Positions 55,344 through 64,000 of a DNA stretch of 64,000 nucleotides are shown piece after piece. The notes beneath the pieces were generated by a model that saw nothing but the letters and a program-made list of their open reading frames with translations, was not told where the DNA came from and did not search any database. This DNA comes from Mangrovivirga halotolerans. Its GTDB lineage: Bacteria; Bacteroidota; Bacteroidia; Cytophagales; Cyclobacteriaceae. Made by a program: the position numbers and the translations under genes. Numbering within the stretch: position 1 is the stretch's first letter; the number at the start of each line of letters is the position of its first letter. The stretch spans positions 124,001 to 188,000 of the forward strand of contig NZ_JAPFQN010000006.1 in the NCBI RefSeq assembly GCF_026241165.1. Reading direction: 5' to 3'.

Positions 55344-57245
55344 TTATTTAGCAAGGTAGTCAACACTACGCTGAATAAACTTAGTCAATGATTCGCCTTC
55401 CAGCATGTTTTGCGAAAGCAAGGCAAGATCAAAAACCTGTTTGGCTAATCCAACTTGCTTATTTTCATCACCTGCATTTAAGATCTTTTCTGCCATAGCA
55501 TGATTTGCATTGACGGAAACTTCAAACTGATCTGGCATCGCTCCATAAAAGTTCATACCTCCGCCTGTTTTAGCCATATCTTTCATTCTTCTCATGAACT
55601 CTGGCAAGGTTACTACCAACGGCATTTCAGATTCATCCATTGGTTCAACTTTTACATTATAGTTTTCGTTACCAATAGCTTTTTCGACTACAGACTTTAA
55701 TGATTCCTTTTGTTCATCAGATAGCTTAGATTCTTTTTCAGTCCCTTTATCAATCAGTTTATCAACTGTATCTGAATCCACTCGTTTCAAGGTAACATTT
55801 TCAAGTTTCTGCTCCAGCATATTGATAAAATGACTATCGATCACTCCATCGAGCTTTAAAACATCATAACCCTTGCTTTTCGCTGTTTCTATATAGGTGT
55901 TTTGCTTAGCTGCATCGGTAGAATACAAGAACACGATCTTTTTATCCTTATCAGTTTGCTCAGGCTCAACTGCTGTCTTATATTCTTCGAAGGTGAATTT
56001 TTTGTCGTCTACATTAGTCAGTAATGCAAAGTCTTTTGCCCTGTCATAAAATTTATCTTCACTGAGCATTCCATACTTCACAAAGACGCTTATATCATTC
56101 CATTTCTTCTCAAATTCTGAACGCTCATTCTTAAAGATCTCTGAAAGTTTTTCAGCTACTTTTTTAGTAATGTAATTATTGATCTTTTTAACGTTGCTGT
56201 CAGACTGTAAATAACTTCTGGAAACGTTCAGAGGAATATCCGGCGAATCAATAACACCATGTAACAGCATTAAAAATTCAGGCACAATGTCTTTTACTTC
56301 ATCTGTAATGAATACCTGGCGGCTGTAAAGCTGGATTTTATTTCTGTTAACATCGATATCGTTTTTGATCTTAGGGAAATATAAAACTCCGGTAAGATTA
56401 AACGGATAATCCACGTTAAGATGAATCCAGAATAATGGCTCTTCTGAAAAAGGATACAGCTTTCTGTAGAAGTTTTTGTAATCTTCATCCTTCAGCTCTG
56501 AAGGAGGCACAGTCCAGATAGGGTTGGTATCATTGATAATGTTATCAACCTTTACCTCTTTATATTTAGGGTTTCCTTCCTCATCTTTACCATCTTCCAT
56601 TCGTTCATCTTTCTGACCAAACCTGATTGGAACAGGAAGGAAGCGGCAATATTTCTCAAGGATATTATTTATTCTGGCTTCTTCGAGAAATTCTTCACTT
56701 TCACTATTGATGTGGAGAATTATTTTTGTTCCTCTTTCTTTCTTATCAACTGAAGTGATCTCAAACTCAGTACTTCCATCATTTATCCACTTTGCAGGTG
56801 CTGCGCCTTCCTGATAAGAAAGAGTTTCGATTTCTACTTTCTCTGCAACCATAAATGATGAATAGAAACCTAAACCGAACTTACCGATGATCTCATTTGC
56901 ATCCTTAGCATCCTTGAACTTTTCAACGAATTCTGTAGCACCGGAAAATGCAATCTGGTTAATGTATTTCTTAATTTCCTCCGCAGTCATACCTATACCG
57001 CGGTCTTCAATGGTTAATGTTTTGGCTTCTTTATTTATACTGATATCAATAGTAAGATCTCCAAGCTCCTCTGTCACTTCACCCAACGAGCTTAATCTTT
57101 TTAGCTTCATTGTAGCGTCTACTGCATTTGAAACTAATTCTCTGAGAAAAATCTCATGATCAGAATACAAGAATTTCTTAATAATCGGAAAAATATTTTC
57201 CGTGTGGATTGATATCGTTCCTTTTTCTTCTTTCACCGTACTCAT
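55344..57245 (-). CDS. htpG: Molecular chaperone HtpG (Hsp90)
   Basis: A 633-residue Hsp90-family ATPase. The N-terminal GHKL ATP-binding domain shows FLRELVSNAVDATMKL, DRGIGMTAEEIKKY and GKFGLGFYSSFM; the middle domain includes the catalytic-loop arginine region (LNVSRSYLQSD), and the C-terminal dimerisation domain follows. It helps fold client proteins under stress. It is a single gene with its own terminator; no heat-shock promoter element was recognised. Confidence 0.97.
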   Translation of the reverse strand: MSTVKEEKGTISIHTENIFPIIKKFLYSDHEIFLRELVSNAVDATMKLKRLSSLGEVTEELGDLTIDISINKEAKTLTIEDRGIGMTAEEIKKYINQIAFSGATEFVEKFKDAKDANEIIGKFGLGFYSSFMVAEKVEIETLSYQEGAAPAKWINDGSTEFEITSVDKKERGTKIILHINSESEEFLEEARINNILEKYCRFLPVPIRFGQKDERMEDGKDEEGNPKYKEVKVDNIINDTNPIWTVPPSELKDEDYKNFYRKLYPFSEEPLFWIHLNVDYPFNLTGVLYFPKIKNDIDVNRNKIQLYSRQVFITDEVKDIVPEFLMLLHGVIDSPDIPLNVSRSYLQSDSNVKKINNYITKKVAEKLSEIFKNERSEFEKKWNDISVFVKYGMLSEDKFYDRAKDFALLTNVDDKKFTFEEYKTAVEPEQTDKDKKIVFLYSTDAAKQNTYIETAKSKGYDVLKLDGVIDSHFINMLEQKLENVTLKRVDSDTVDKLIDKGTEKESKLSDEQKESLKSVVEKAIGNENYNVKVEPMDESEMPLVVTLPEFMRRMKDMAKTGGGMNFYGAMPDQFEVSVNANHAMAEKILNAGDENKQVGLAKQVFDLALLSQNMLEGESLTKFIQRSVDYLAK

Positions 57246-57374
57246 ATCAAATTTTATTTTAATAATTTATTCAGGTTTTATCAAAAGATATACCGAACAC
57301 TAAAATGTGACAATAAACTGACAACATGACACTTTTATGGCTGGTCAGTTACCAATCCATTGACAAATGGGCAT

Positions 57375-57411
57375 AAAAAAAGAGCCATCTGATATCAAAT
57401 GGCTCTTTTTT
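57375..57411 (-). terminator. Terminator after the DUF4293 gene
   Basis: AAAAAAGAGCCAT and TGAT pair with ATCA and ATGGCTCTTTTTT around one mismatch; T-runs lie on both sides, the longest after the minus-strand stem. Confidence 0.85.
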
Positions 57412-57424
57412 ATGATGTTAAATT

Positions 57425-57928
57425 TTATCTTAAGCGGTCTACAGAACGTACTAATTTTTCATCTTTCCTGATAAAAATGTTTGCTAAAATATTGCAAATC
57501 ACTGCACCAGCAGGCAAGAGCAAACTGATGATATAATATGTTCCAGGTACTTCGGGATTGAATAAATTCTTTGCATCAGTCACCAGGAGTAATGGAACTA
57601 TCAATGAAGCAAGCATCAATAGTGAATTAAAAGCATTCAGTTTCAACTGTGTTAAGCGCTTTTTAAAACTAAATAATGAAAATAAAGCAACTACTGCTGA
57701 TAAAACAGCTATGCCTGCTACGTACATGATGTTAGTTCGTTCCTTAACCTCTGTAAAAACTATCCCTTGTGAATCAGGCTCAATATTACCGTATTTAATT
57801 TCGAATGTACTCATTACTACAGCCTGGTTATTTTCTCTGTCAATCTTTTCCCAGATTGGCATAACAGCATAGGTTCCCATAAAAACTGCTACCAGCAGAA
57901 GAAAAATTGTCTGAATTCGTTGAATCAT
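57425..57928 (-). CDS. DUF4293 family membrane protein
   Basis: A 167-residue membrane protein with four hydrophobic segments (about 5-25, 62-84, 91-111 and 127-150), an arrangement seen in DUF4293 proteins common in Bacteroidota and of unknown function. Starting at MIQRIQTIFLLLVAV (ATG 57928) gives the usual N-terminus; an upstream start would add ten unlikely residues. It is divergent from truA. TACTTTTG at 57956-57963 on the minus strand may be its -7 box. Confidence 0.82.
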   Translation of the reverse strand: MIQRIQTIFLLLVAVFMGTYAVMPIWEKIDRENNQAVVMSTFEIKYGNIEPDSQGIVFTEVKERTNIMYVAGIAVLSAVVALFSLFSFKKRLTQLKLNAFNSLLMLASLIVPLLLVTDAKNLFNPEVPGTYYIISLLLPAGAVICNILANIFIRKDEKLVRSVDRLR

Positions 57929-58015
57929 AACTCGATAAATTATTGTTAGACCCTGCAAAAGTAGTTAATTATTTATTTTGGGCTAATATTTTAAACAATT
58001 TAGGCAGTTACAACT

Positions 58016-58023
58016 TAATTTTG
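58016..58023 (+). promoter_or_regulatory. Putative -7 element for truA
   Basis: TAATTTTG fits TAnnTTTG. It ends 6 bases before the truA ATG (58030), so transcription would start at or next to the start codon, suggesting a leaderless mRNA. The -33 TTG is not evident. Confidence 0.45.
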
Positions 58024-58029
58024 CGGCTC

Positions 58030-58800
58030 ATGGAGGCAACAAGGTATCTATTTTGCACTGCTTTTAAAGGCACTGAATATACTGGCTGGCAAACTCAGCC
58101 AGACAAACGATCTGTACAGGATGCAATAGAAAAAGTTTTTCATCAGCTTTACGGAGACACTAAGTTATCATTGATGGGAAGTGGACGGACCGACACCGGT
58201 GTACATGCCACTAATCAATATTTTCATATAGATCTGCCGGAAAAGTTTGATATAGAAACCTTGATTTTTAAAATGAACCTGATGCTTCCGGGAGATATCC
58301 TGATCAAAAGTTGCCAAATTGTAGATGAAAGTTTTCATGCTCGTTTCTCTGCAAAATCCAGAAGCTACATTTATTATATCAGTAAACAAAAAAACCCTTT
58401 CAGGCAAAATGAAGTTTATGTCTTTAGCAAAGATCTTGATCTAAACAGAATCAATAAAGCCTGTGATTACTTGATCGGCGAACAAGACTTTAAAAGTTTT
58501 TGCAAGAGCCGGACTAATAATCACCACTTTAGGTGTAACGTTACTGAAGCTTTTTGGGTAGAAGGGAACCAAGGATATGAATTTCACGTTAGTGCGAACA
58601 GGTTTCTAAAAGGTATGGTAAGAGCATTGACAGGAACGTTGATAAACGTCGGGCTGGGAGACATAGAACCTGAAGATATCATAGAAATAATAAAAAAAAG
58701 AGACCGAAAGGCAGCTGGAAGATCAGCTCCCGCAGACGGACTTTATCTTACAGCGGTTGAATACCCTGATTTTAATATAAAAAAGGACAATCTTGAATAA
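58030..58800 (+). CDS. truA: tRNA pseudouridine(38-40) synthase TruA
   Basis: Converts uridines at positions 38-40 of the anticodon arm to pseudouridine. The 256-residue protein has the catalytic aspartate Asp55 in GSGRTDTGVHA, and downstream family motifs ARFSAKSRSYIYYI and VSANRFLKGMVRALTGTL. ATG 58030 gives the normal N-terminus YLFCTAFKGTEYTGWQ; an upstream start (57943) would add 29 non-homologous residues and precede the promoter box. The 3' end overlaps the ABC transporter start by 8 bases. Confidence 0.95.
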   Translation: MEATRYLFCTAFKGTEYTGWQTQPDKRSVQDAIEKVFHQLYGDTKLSLMGSGRTDTGVHATNQYFHIDLPEKFDIETLIFKMNLMLPGDILIKSCQIVDESFHARFSAKSRSYIYYISKQKNPFRQNEVYVFSKDLDLNRINKACDYLIGEQDFKSFCKSRTNNHHFRCNVTEAFWVEGNQGYEFHVSANRFLKGMVRALTGTLINVGLGDIEPEDIIEIIKKRDRKAAGRSAPADGLYLTAVEYPDFNIKKDNLE

Positions 58801-60553
58801 GGAACAAGGAAATAGAAAAATATACGACTACGCAGTTTTAAAAAGACTTCTGTCATTTGCCAAACCATATAAAGGGAAATTTTTCTTGTTGATATTCCTC
58901 ACGTTAATGGTTTCTATCCTGGGTCCTATCAGACCAGCTATAATAGGATGGACCATTGATAATCCAATTGCTGAGGGCAATTATGAGTTACTGGTTCAGA
59001 TGATCCTTATCTTGCTTGGACTACTTATTCTACAGTTTATCGCTCAATATTTCCACACCTATCTTTCAGGATGGTTAGGTCAGCATGTGATCAAAGATAT
59101 CAGAATTCAGCTTTATCGCCATCTGCTGAAACTTAAATTAAAATTTTTCGACCGTACTCCTATAGGCAGGCTGGTAACCAGAAACGTTTCTGATATCGAA
59201 ACTCTTGCAGACGTATTCAGCCAGGGGTTTGCTGCGATTATCAGTGACCTTTTACAAATAATCATCATCCTTGGAATGATGTTCTGGACAGACTGGAAAC
59301 TTACCCTGGTTACTCTTTCCACATTTCCTTTGCTAATTATTGCTACATATATATTTAAAGAAAAGGTTAAGTCCTCTTTCAATTCAGTAAGAAATGCTGT
59401 TTCAAATCTTAACAGCTTTGTTCAGGAGCATATAACAGGAATGAACATTGTTCAGATCTTTAGTGCTGAAAAGAAAGAGTTCGGTAAATTCAAGGATATT
59501 AACAACGAGCATTTACAAGCCAATTTACGATCTGTGCTTTATTACAGCATTTATTTTCCTGTTGCAGAATTTATTCAGGCTACAGGTATTGCCCTTATTA
59601 TTTGGTATGGCGGTCGTGGTGTGATCTTTGAGCAATTTCAGCCAGGAGTACTAATTTCTTTTATTCTTTACGTAGGAATGTTCTTCCGCCCTGTGCGACT
59701 TATTGCAGACCGATTTAATACTCTCCAAATGGGAGTAGTTTCAACTGAGCGAATTATGAAGCTTTTAGACAATAATGATTTCATTACAGATGAAGGAGAT
59801 TATGTCCCTGAAAAGATCGATGGCAATGTTGAATTTAAAAATGTTTGGTTTGCCTATAATGAGGGTGAAGACGTATTGAAAGACATCAATTTTAAAGTTG
59901 CCCACGGGGAAACCTGCGCTCTTGTTGGAGCAACCGGAGCTGGTAAATCATCCATTATCAATCTCCTCAACAGATTTTACGATATTAACGAAGGAAAAAT
60001 TCTTGTTGATGGAAAAAGTGTCAAAGATTATGACCTGGCTTCACTGAGGGAAAATATTGGTGTTGTAATGCAAGATGTTTTCTTATTTTCGGGCTCCATT
60101 AAAGAAAACATCCGATTAGGTAATACGGATATTACTGACAGTCAAATCGAAGAAGCAGCCAAACTGGTTGGCGCAGACAAATTCATAGAAAAATTACCTG
60201 GTGGTTTTGATTATGATGTAATGGAAAGAGGAGCCACGCTTTCTGTTGGGCAGCGACAGTTGATCTCATTCGTCAGGGTTATGGTTTATAATCCAAAAAT
60301 CATTGTATTGGATGAGGCAACCAGTAGTGTGGATACTGAAACAGAAGAGCTCATCCAAAGTGCTATTGAAAAAATGATGAAGGGCAGAACAAGTATCGTA
60401 ATTGCCCATAGATTATCAACAATCAAGCATGCTGATAAAATCATCGTTCTTGATAAGGGTGAAATAAAAGAAGTAGGAAATCACGACGAACTCTTAAGTA
60501 AAGACGGCTTTTATACGCAGCTTCATAAAATGCAGTATAAGGAGGTTGTTTAA
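58793..60553 (+). CDS. ABC transporter, fused permease and ATPase (exporter type)
   Basis: A 586-residue half-transporter. Residues about 1-320 hold six membrane segments; the ATPase (about 345-580) has Walker A GATGAGKSS, signature LSVGQRQL and Walker B IIVLDEATSSVD, with the IAHRLSTIKHAD H-loop. The layout matches MsbA/MdlB-like lipid or drug exporters and acts as a homo- or heterodimer. TTG at 58793 has AAAGGA upstream and overlaps truA. The transported substrate is unknown. Confidence 0.93.
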   Translation: MNKEQGNRKIYDYAVLKRLLSFAKPYKGKFFLLIFLTLMVSILGPIRPAIIGWTIDNPIAEGNYELLVQMILILLGLLILQFIAQYFHTYLSGWLGQHVIKDIRIQLYRHLLKLKLKFFDRTPIGRLVTRNVSDIETLADVFSQGFAAIISDLLQIIIILGMMFWTDWKLTLVTLSTFPLLIIATYIFKEKVKSSFNSVRNAVSNLNSFVQEHITGMNIVQIFSAEKKEFGKFKDINNEHLQANLRSVLYYSIYFPVAEFIQATGIALIIWYGGRGVIFEQFQPGVLISFILYVGMFFRPVRLIADRFNTLQMGVVSTERIMKLLDNNDFITDEGDYVPEKIDGNVEFKNVWFAYNEGEDVLKDINFKVAHGETCALVGATGAGKSSIINLLNRFYDINEGKILVDGKSVKDYDLASLRENIGVVMQDVFLFSGSIKENIRLGNTDITDSQIEEAAKLVGADKFIEKLPGGFDYDVMERGATLSVGQRQLISFVRVMVYNPKIIVLDEATSSVDTETEELIQSAIEKMMKGRTSIVIAHRLSTIKHADKIIVLDKGEIKEVGNHDELLSKDGFYTQLHKMQYKEVV

Positions 60554-60555
60554 GC

Positions 60556-61014
60556 CTATTTTTTTATAACCAGGTCAGCTTTGTTAATTTTTAAGGTTGG
60601 GTTTTCAGAGGAAATTAATACCCCTTCGAAAGTATAACTGCCATCTTCATCAATCCTAAGAGATGTGTTTTTGCCAAAAAAACTCCATTCAGTCCCTTTG
60701 TTAATAGTTTTCCTGACCTCTCCAAGAGTAGTATTCTTATCAAAAGGATCTATTTCTAATTGGCGATACTCTTCATCATTTTTATAGATCTTTACACCAA
60801 ACCTGAGCTGAACAACTCCTTCAAACTCCAAATCCATATCAGACCAGACCTCTATTTCATCACCTTTTTTCAAACGAACACTTGCTTTCCAAACTCTAAG
60901 ATCATTTTCATTACTTACTTTATCAATTTTTAACCGGGCGATTTCATTACCTGTGAGCGCATTACAGGCAGTGATTAAAACTGAAATTAATACCATTGTT
61001 AAAAATCTTCTCAT
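60556..61014 (-). CDS. Predicted lipoprotein of unknown function
   Basis: A 152-residue protein with a lipoprotein signal MRRFLTMVLISVLITACNAL (lipidated cysteine at residue 17). The mature part is a beta-rich domain (EIEVWSDMDLEFEGVVQLRF, SYTFEGVLISSENPTLKI) that I cannot assign. It is convergent with the ABC exporter, only 2 bases apart, with no obvious terminator between them. Confidence 0.75.
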   Translation of the reverse strand: MRRFLTMVLISVLITACNALTGNEIARLKIDKVSNENDLRVWKASVRLKKGDEIEVWSDMDLEFEGVVQLRFGVKIYKNDEEYRQLEIDPFDKNTTLGEVRKTINKGTEWSFFGKNTSLRIDEDGSYTFEGVLISSENPTLKINKADLVIKK

Positions 61015-61200
61015 TGGTTCTGGTTCTGATATAATTTTCTATTAAGTGAAAGCGAAAATATGAATTGTTAATCAAAAAATGAATTCACATAATCTTTAGA
61101 AGATAAGTCTGGTTTAAAGATTATTCCACGTCAATCCTTACATATACCTTTTGAAGAGCTGCCAAACTGTTATATTTACTTTACCAAACCAGCTATTTTT

Positions 61201-61869
61201 ATGAAAGGAAAGATATTTTTAGTTCTTAGCCTTATTTTTTTCATGTCTTCGTTACAAAAAGCCTACGGGCAAAAAATGAGACATAATAAAAGGCAACAGG
61301 ATGTATTATTGTGTCCGATCAAATACAAAAGGAAATTATTTACCCATTCCCTGGGAGCAAGGATTGGAGAACCCTGGGGTCTAAGTTATAAATTATCATT
61401 CAAGCAGAAAATTGCTGCAGAAATCGTAGCAGGTGTTGGGTTTTCAGGATTGTTTGATCCTTATCTGGAAAACCAGTTTTATCAACAAGACTTTGTAAAA
61501 GAATTAAACTCACCAAAGTATCTTGACCATTCCGGAAATATATATGCCTTGCTTACACGAATCATGTACCAGGGAAGAATCAGTAAGGATTATACAGCTG
61601 ACTGGTATGCAGGCATTGGTTTTTCGTTCAGAAGATTTGAGACCAAATACCTTTATGACTACCAGACTCCGGAAGGTCAAACATCTGAGCCTTCATCCCG
61701 AAATACAGAAGTGACATTCAGAAGTCCGGATATATTTGCCGGTTTTGAATACAGCCATCCCAAAACTCCAGTATCAGCATTTGCAGAAGTGGGCTTGTTT
61801 GTTAATTTTGGAGGAGCTGATGCTGCACCTGACTTTCAGGGAGGCATGGGAATCAGATATACGCTCTAA
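61201..61869 (+). CDS. Exported protein, probable outer-membrane beta-barrel
   Basis: A 222-residue protein with a signal peptide (1-23, ending AYGQ). The remainder has alternating amphipathic strands (LGARIGEPWGLSYKLSF, AAEIVAGVGFSGLF, DWYAGIGFSFRRFETKY) and ends in a strand with a terminal aromatic/hydrophobic pattern (GGMGIRYTL), as expected for a small outer-membrane beta-barrel. It resembles Bacteroidota outer-membrane barrel proteins of unknown role. It lies 4 bases before the DUF2520 gene. Confidence 0.72.
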   Translation: MKGKIFLVLSLIFFMSSLQKAYGQKMRHNKRQQDVLLCPIKYKRKLFTHSLGARIGEPWGLSYKLSFKQKIAAEIVAGVGFSGLFDPYLENQFYQQDFVKELNSPKYLDHSGNIYALLTRIMYQGRISKDYTADWYAGIGFSFRRFETKYLYDYQTPEGQTSEPSSRNTEVTFRSPDIFAGFEYSHPKTPVSAFAEVGLFVNFGGADAAPDFQGGMGIRYTL

Positions 61870-61873
61870 TTAA

Positions 61874-62662
61874 ATGTTCGGAACAAAGCATTTTAACATT
61901 TGTCTTGTAGGAACAGGTAATGTTTCACAAGCCCTTTCTACTGTTTTAGAAGAAAAGGGACATACAGTTTCAGCTGTGTACAGCAGGCAGTATGAACGTG
62001 CAGCAAACATAACGAGATCTCTGTATGAGGCCGAACCTGTTACTGAACCAGATTTCAGGTCATATAACCCCGATTTAGTTATAATCGCTGTAAAAGACGA
62101 TGCGATTGAAGAAGTTGCTCAGTCTATCGTTATTCCTGATGATACAATAATTGTTCATACAAGTGGGGTGAAATCTTTTGAAGAATTGAGACCTCATTCA
62201 AATATCGGTGTTTTTTATCCTTTACAGACTTTTCTTAAAGAAAATCCTCCTCATTGGAATAGCACTCCTTTTCTGGTTGAATCTGATGATCCTCAAATTG
62301 TAAAAGCTTTACTTTCTTTAGGTAAAAACATTGGCGGATCAGCCGAAGAAATGAGTTCTGAAAAAAGAGCAAAGCTACATGTGGCAGCTGTATTTGCATC
62401 TAATTTCACCAATCACATGGTAAGATTAAGTAAAGAACTGGCATTAAAAGGAAAGTTAAATTTTAATCTTTTAAAGCCTTTGATAAACCAAACTATAGAA
62501 AATAGCCTTTCACTGGGCCCTGAAAAAGCTCAAACAGGCCCGGCCAAAAGAGGAGATCTGCAAACTCTGGACAAACATCTTGAATCACTTGATTTTGATG
62601 AGGAGATAGCTGAAATATACAAAGTCATCAGTCAACACATTCTTGACACCTATTCTTCCTGA
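61874..62662 (+). CDS. Rossmann-like and DUF2520 domain protein
   Basis: A 262-residue protein. The N-terminal Rossmann nucleotide-binding fold starts FNICLVGTGNVSQALSTVLE, similar to F420-dependent NADP oxidoreductases and ProC; the C-terminal half is the DUF2520 helical domain (VAAVFASNFTNHMVRL, NSLSLGPEKAQTGPAKRGD). A dehydrogenase-like activity is likely, with unknown substrate. It is directly followed by the UbiA gene. Confidence 0.87.
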   Translation: MFGTKHFNICLVGTGNVSQALSTVLEEKGHTVSAVYSRQYERAANITRSLYEAEPVTEPDFRSYNPDLVIIAVKDDAIEEVAQSIVIPDDTIIVHTSGVKSFEELRPHSNIGVFYPLQTFLKENPPHWNSTPFLVESDDPQIVKALLSLGKNIGGSAEEMSSEKRAKLHVAAVFASNFTNHMVRLSKELALKGKLNFNLLKPLINQTIENSLSLGPEKAQTGPAKRGDLQTLDKHLESLDFDEEIAEIYKVISQHILDTYSS

Positions 62663-62664
62663 AA

Positions 62665-63519
62665 ATGTCCGTAGCTACAAAATTTTTAGCCTTTATTAAA
62701 GTTACCCGGTGGCCAAATTTGCTGATAATTGTGCTTGGTCAATATCTCACGGCAATATTCCTGATCGAATACAGCGATTGGCAAAGCATTCTTTTTAGTC
62801 CAAGGATGGCAGCACTTTCAATCTCCACAGTTATCCTTGCTGCATCAGGTTACCTGATAAACGATTACTATGATATTAAAATTGACTACGTAAATAAACC
62901 TCAGGAAGTAGTAATCGGAAAGTATATAAAGAGAAGGCACGCCATGCTAGCCCACACCACATTAAACTTTCTTGGCATCTCCATCGGACTCCTGATCAAT
63001 TATAAAGTAGGTTTAATAAATGTTCTCGCAGCATATTTACTGTGGCTTTATAGTAACCGCTTAAAAAGACTTCCTTTCTGGGGAAATTTCTCAGTAGCTA
63101 TGCTGACGGCATTAAGCATCTTTAGTGTCTATCTTGTATTTCCTCAAAATATAGAAAAGGTTCTTCTTTATAGTTATTTTGCCTTTACACTTACCTTGAT
63201 CCGTGAAGTAATTAAAGACATGGAAGATATCAAGGGTGATGAAGAATATGGATGCAGGACTATTCCGATAGTATTGGGATTAAGAAAAACAAAAAGGATT
63301 CTCTATGGAATCATTATTTTTTTCACTTTCAGCTGCGTTTATGTCTGTTTGATTTATAATTTGAAATCACTTGGAATATTTTTCACTATATTGAGTTTAC
63401 CGTGGATATTTTTTATTTATCAAATTTATCGTGCGGACACTAAACGATCATATAAAAAATTAAGCACAACCGCTAAGCTGATCATGCTTCTCGGATTAGT
63501 CAGTATGACAATGCTTTAA
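62665..63519 (+). CDS. UbiA family prenyltransferase
   Basis: A 284-residue membrane protein with about eight membrane segments. Aspartate-rich motifs are LINDYYDIKIDYVNKP (near residue 66) and DMEDIKGDEEYGCRTIP (near 186), which bind Mg-prenyl diphosphate. The type resembles proteins annotated as geranylgeranylglycerol-phosphate geranylgeranyltransferase in Bacteroidota; alternatives are chlorophyll/menaquinone-type UbiA enzymes. The substrate cannot be decided from sequence. It lies 2 bases after the DUF2520 gene. Confidence 0.9.
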   Translation: MSVATKFLAFIKVTRWPNLLIIVLGQYLTAIFLIEYSDWQSILFSPRMAALSISTVILAASGYLINDYYDIKIDYVNKPQEVVIGKYIKRRHAMLAHTTLNFLGISIGLLINYKVGLINVLAAYLLWLYSNRLKRLPFWGNFSVAMLTALSIFSVYLVFPQNIEKVLLYSYFAFTLTLIREVIKDMEDIKGDEEYGCRTIPIVLGLRKTKRILYGIIIFFTFSCVYVCLIYNLKSLGIFFTILSLPWIFFIYQIYRADTKRSYKKLSTTAKLIMLLGLVSMTML

Positions 63520-63527
63520 TATATTTG
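63520..63527 (+). promoter_or_regulatory. Putative -7 element for purN
   Basis: TATATTTG begins directly after the UbiA stop codon and lies 27 bases before the likely purN TTG start; no clear -33 box. Confidence 0.35.
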
Positions 63528-63554
63528 CAAAAGAATTTTCAAATAAATTCAGTA

Positions 63555-64000
63555 TTGAAAACCAGGAAAAAAAAAATAGCAATATTTGCATCGGGATCCG
63601 GAACAAATGCCAAAGCAATAATTGATCATTTTAAAGATTCCAAAGAAATCGAAGTTGCACTTGTCCTCACCAATAAGCCTGATGCAGGAGTAATAGATTA
63701 CGCTGTAGAAAATAATATTTCTCACCTGGTATTTAACAGAGAATCTTTATATGAAAGCAATGAGCTAATAATTTTAATGCAAAGTGAAGGCATTGATCTG
63801 ATTGTCCTTGCAGGATTTCTCTGGCTAATTCCGGAATCAATGGTAAAAGATTTCCCTGGAAAGATCATCAATATACACCCTGCTTTGCTACCAAAATACG
63901 GAGGCAAAGGAATGTATGGCAAAAAAGTTCATGAAGCTGTAATTGAAGCAGGTGAAAAAGAAAGTGGCCTTACTATTCATTATGTGAATAATAAATATGA
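63555..64000 (+). CDS. purN: Phosphoribosylglycinamide formyltransferase, 3' end outside window
   Basis: Third step of purine synthesis: adds formyl from 10-formyl-THF to GAR. The frame from TTG 63555 reads IAIFASGSGTNAKAII (phosphate-binding start), VLAGFLWLIPE, and NIHPALLPKYGGKGMYGKKV, which holds the catalytic Asn and His; it continues to the end of the window, so the last part with the catalytic Asp is missing. No in-frame ATG exists near the start. It follows the UbiA gene after 35 bases, with its own possible promoter. Confidence 0.93.
   Translation, partial: MKTRKKKIAIFASGSGTNAKAIIDHFKDSKEIEVALVLTNKPDAGVIDYAVENNISHLVFNRESLYESNELIILMQSEGIDLIVLAGFLWLIPESMVKDFPGKIINIHPALLPKYGGKGMYGKKVHEAVIEAGEKESGLTIHYVNNKY

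Overview
The window looks like chromosomal core genome of a low-GC Bacteroidota, most likely a Cytophagales-type (Cytophagia) marine or soil bacterium. Evidence: a type IX secretion (T9SS) C-terminal sorting domain at the left edge, several matches to the Bacteroidota promoter (-33 TTG / -7 TAnnTTTG), few recognisable Shine-Dalgarno sites, BatD, DUF4293 and secreted proteases of kinds common in this phylum, and a class Ia nrdB-nrdA pair. I see no prophage, plasmid, CRISPR array, insertion sequence or rRNA operon.

Layout. 1-2.0 kb: 3' part of a large T9SS-secreted multidomain protein. 2.0-3.0 kb: a repeat-rich stretch holding an intact initiator tRNA-Met, a broken second copy, a small GIY-YIG nuclease gene whose stop codon lies in the broken tRNA, and duplicated terminator hairpins. 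3.0-5.3 kb: ribosome-assembly GTPases era and der. 5.3-6.3 kb: acidic lipoprotein and SprT-like protein. 6.3-10 kb (minus): a tightly overlapping operon ispH, cytochrome-b5-like, BadF-type sugar kinase, murQ and an unknown gene, joining isoprenoid synthesis to amino-sugar (probably MurNAc) salvage. 10-14 kb (minus): flavin monooxygenase, DnaJ-TPR membrane protein, LamG-OmpA protein. 14-19.4 kb: TerB-like protein, aldo/keto reductase, GroES-like protein, uncharacterised envelope proteins, a membrane-anchored MepA-like peptidase, deoC and acylphosphatase. 19.4-31.5 kb: M14 carboxypeptidase, PhoD-like phosphatase, FabF plus TetR regulator, TerC, Nfu, dicarboxylate symporter, aroC, batD. 31.5-36.4 kb: a small basic protein, queG, ruvB, apbE, a methyltransferase and a ZIP transporter. 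36.5-40 kb: nrdA and nrdB with a possible structured leader. 40.8-41.4 kb: rplU-rpmA. 41.5-49.4 kb: DPP IV-like peptidase, rhomboid protease, polyprenyl synthase, RNase R, double ABC ATPase. 49.4-54.4 kb: PolB-like exonuclease, an unknown, lipB, manA, pgi, yraN. 54.4-64 kb: a MORN-like protein, htpG, a DUF4293 protein, truA, ABC exporter, lipoprotein, outer-membrane protein, DUF2520 protein, UbiA prenyltransferase, and the 5' part of purN.

Most genes are housekeeping. Many same-strand neighbours overlap by 4-10 bases, suggesting translational coupling, and several convergent pairs share one bidirectional terminator. I did not find an obvious new defence or mobile system. The most unusual structures are the duplicated tRNA-fMet / GIY-YIG locus (2.2-3.0 kb), the 860-base non-coding region with a foldable element upstream of nrdB (39.9-40.8 kb), promoter-to-start spacings that suggest leaderless mRNAs (5674 and 58016), and a group of uncharacterised envelope genes at 15.9-18.4 kb. 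Promoter and hairpin calls were made by eye and were not computed.
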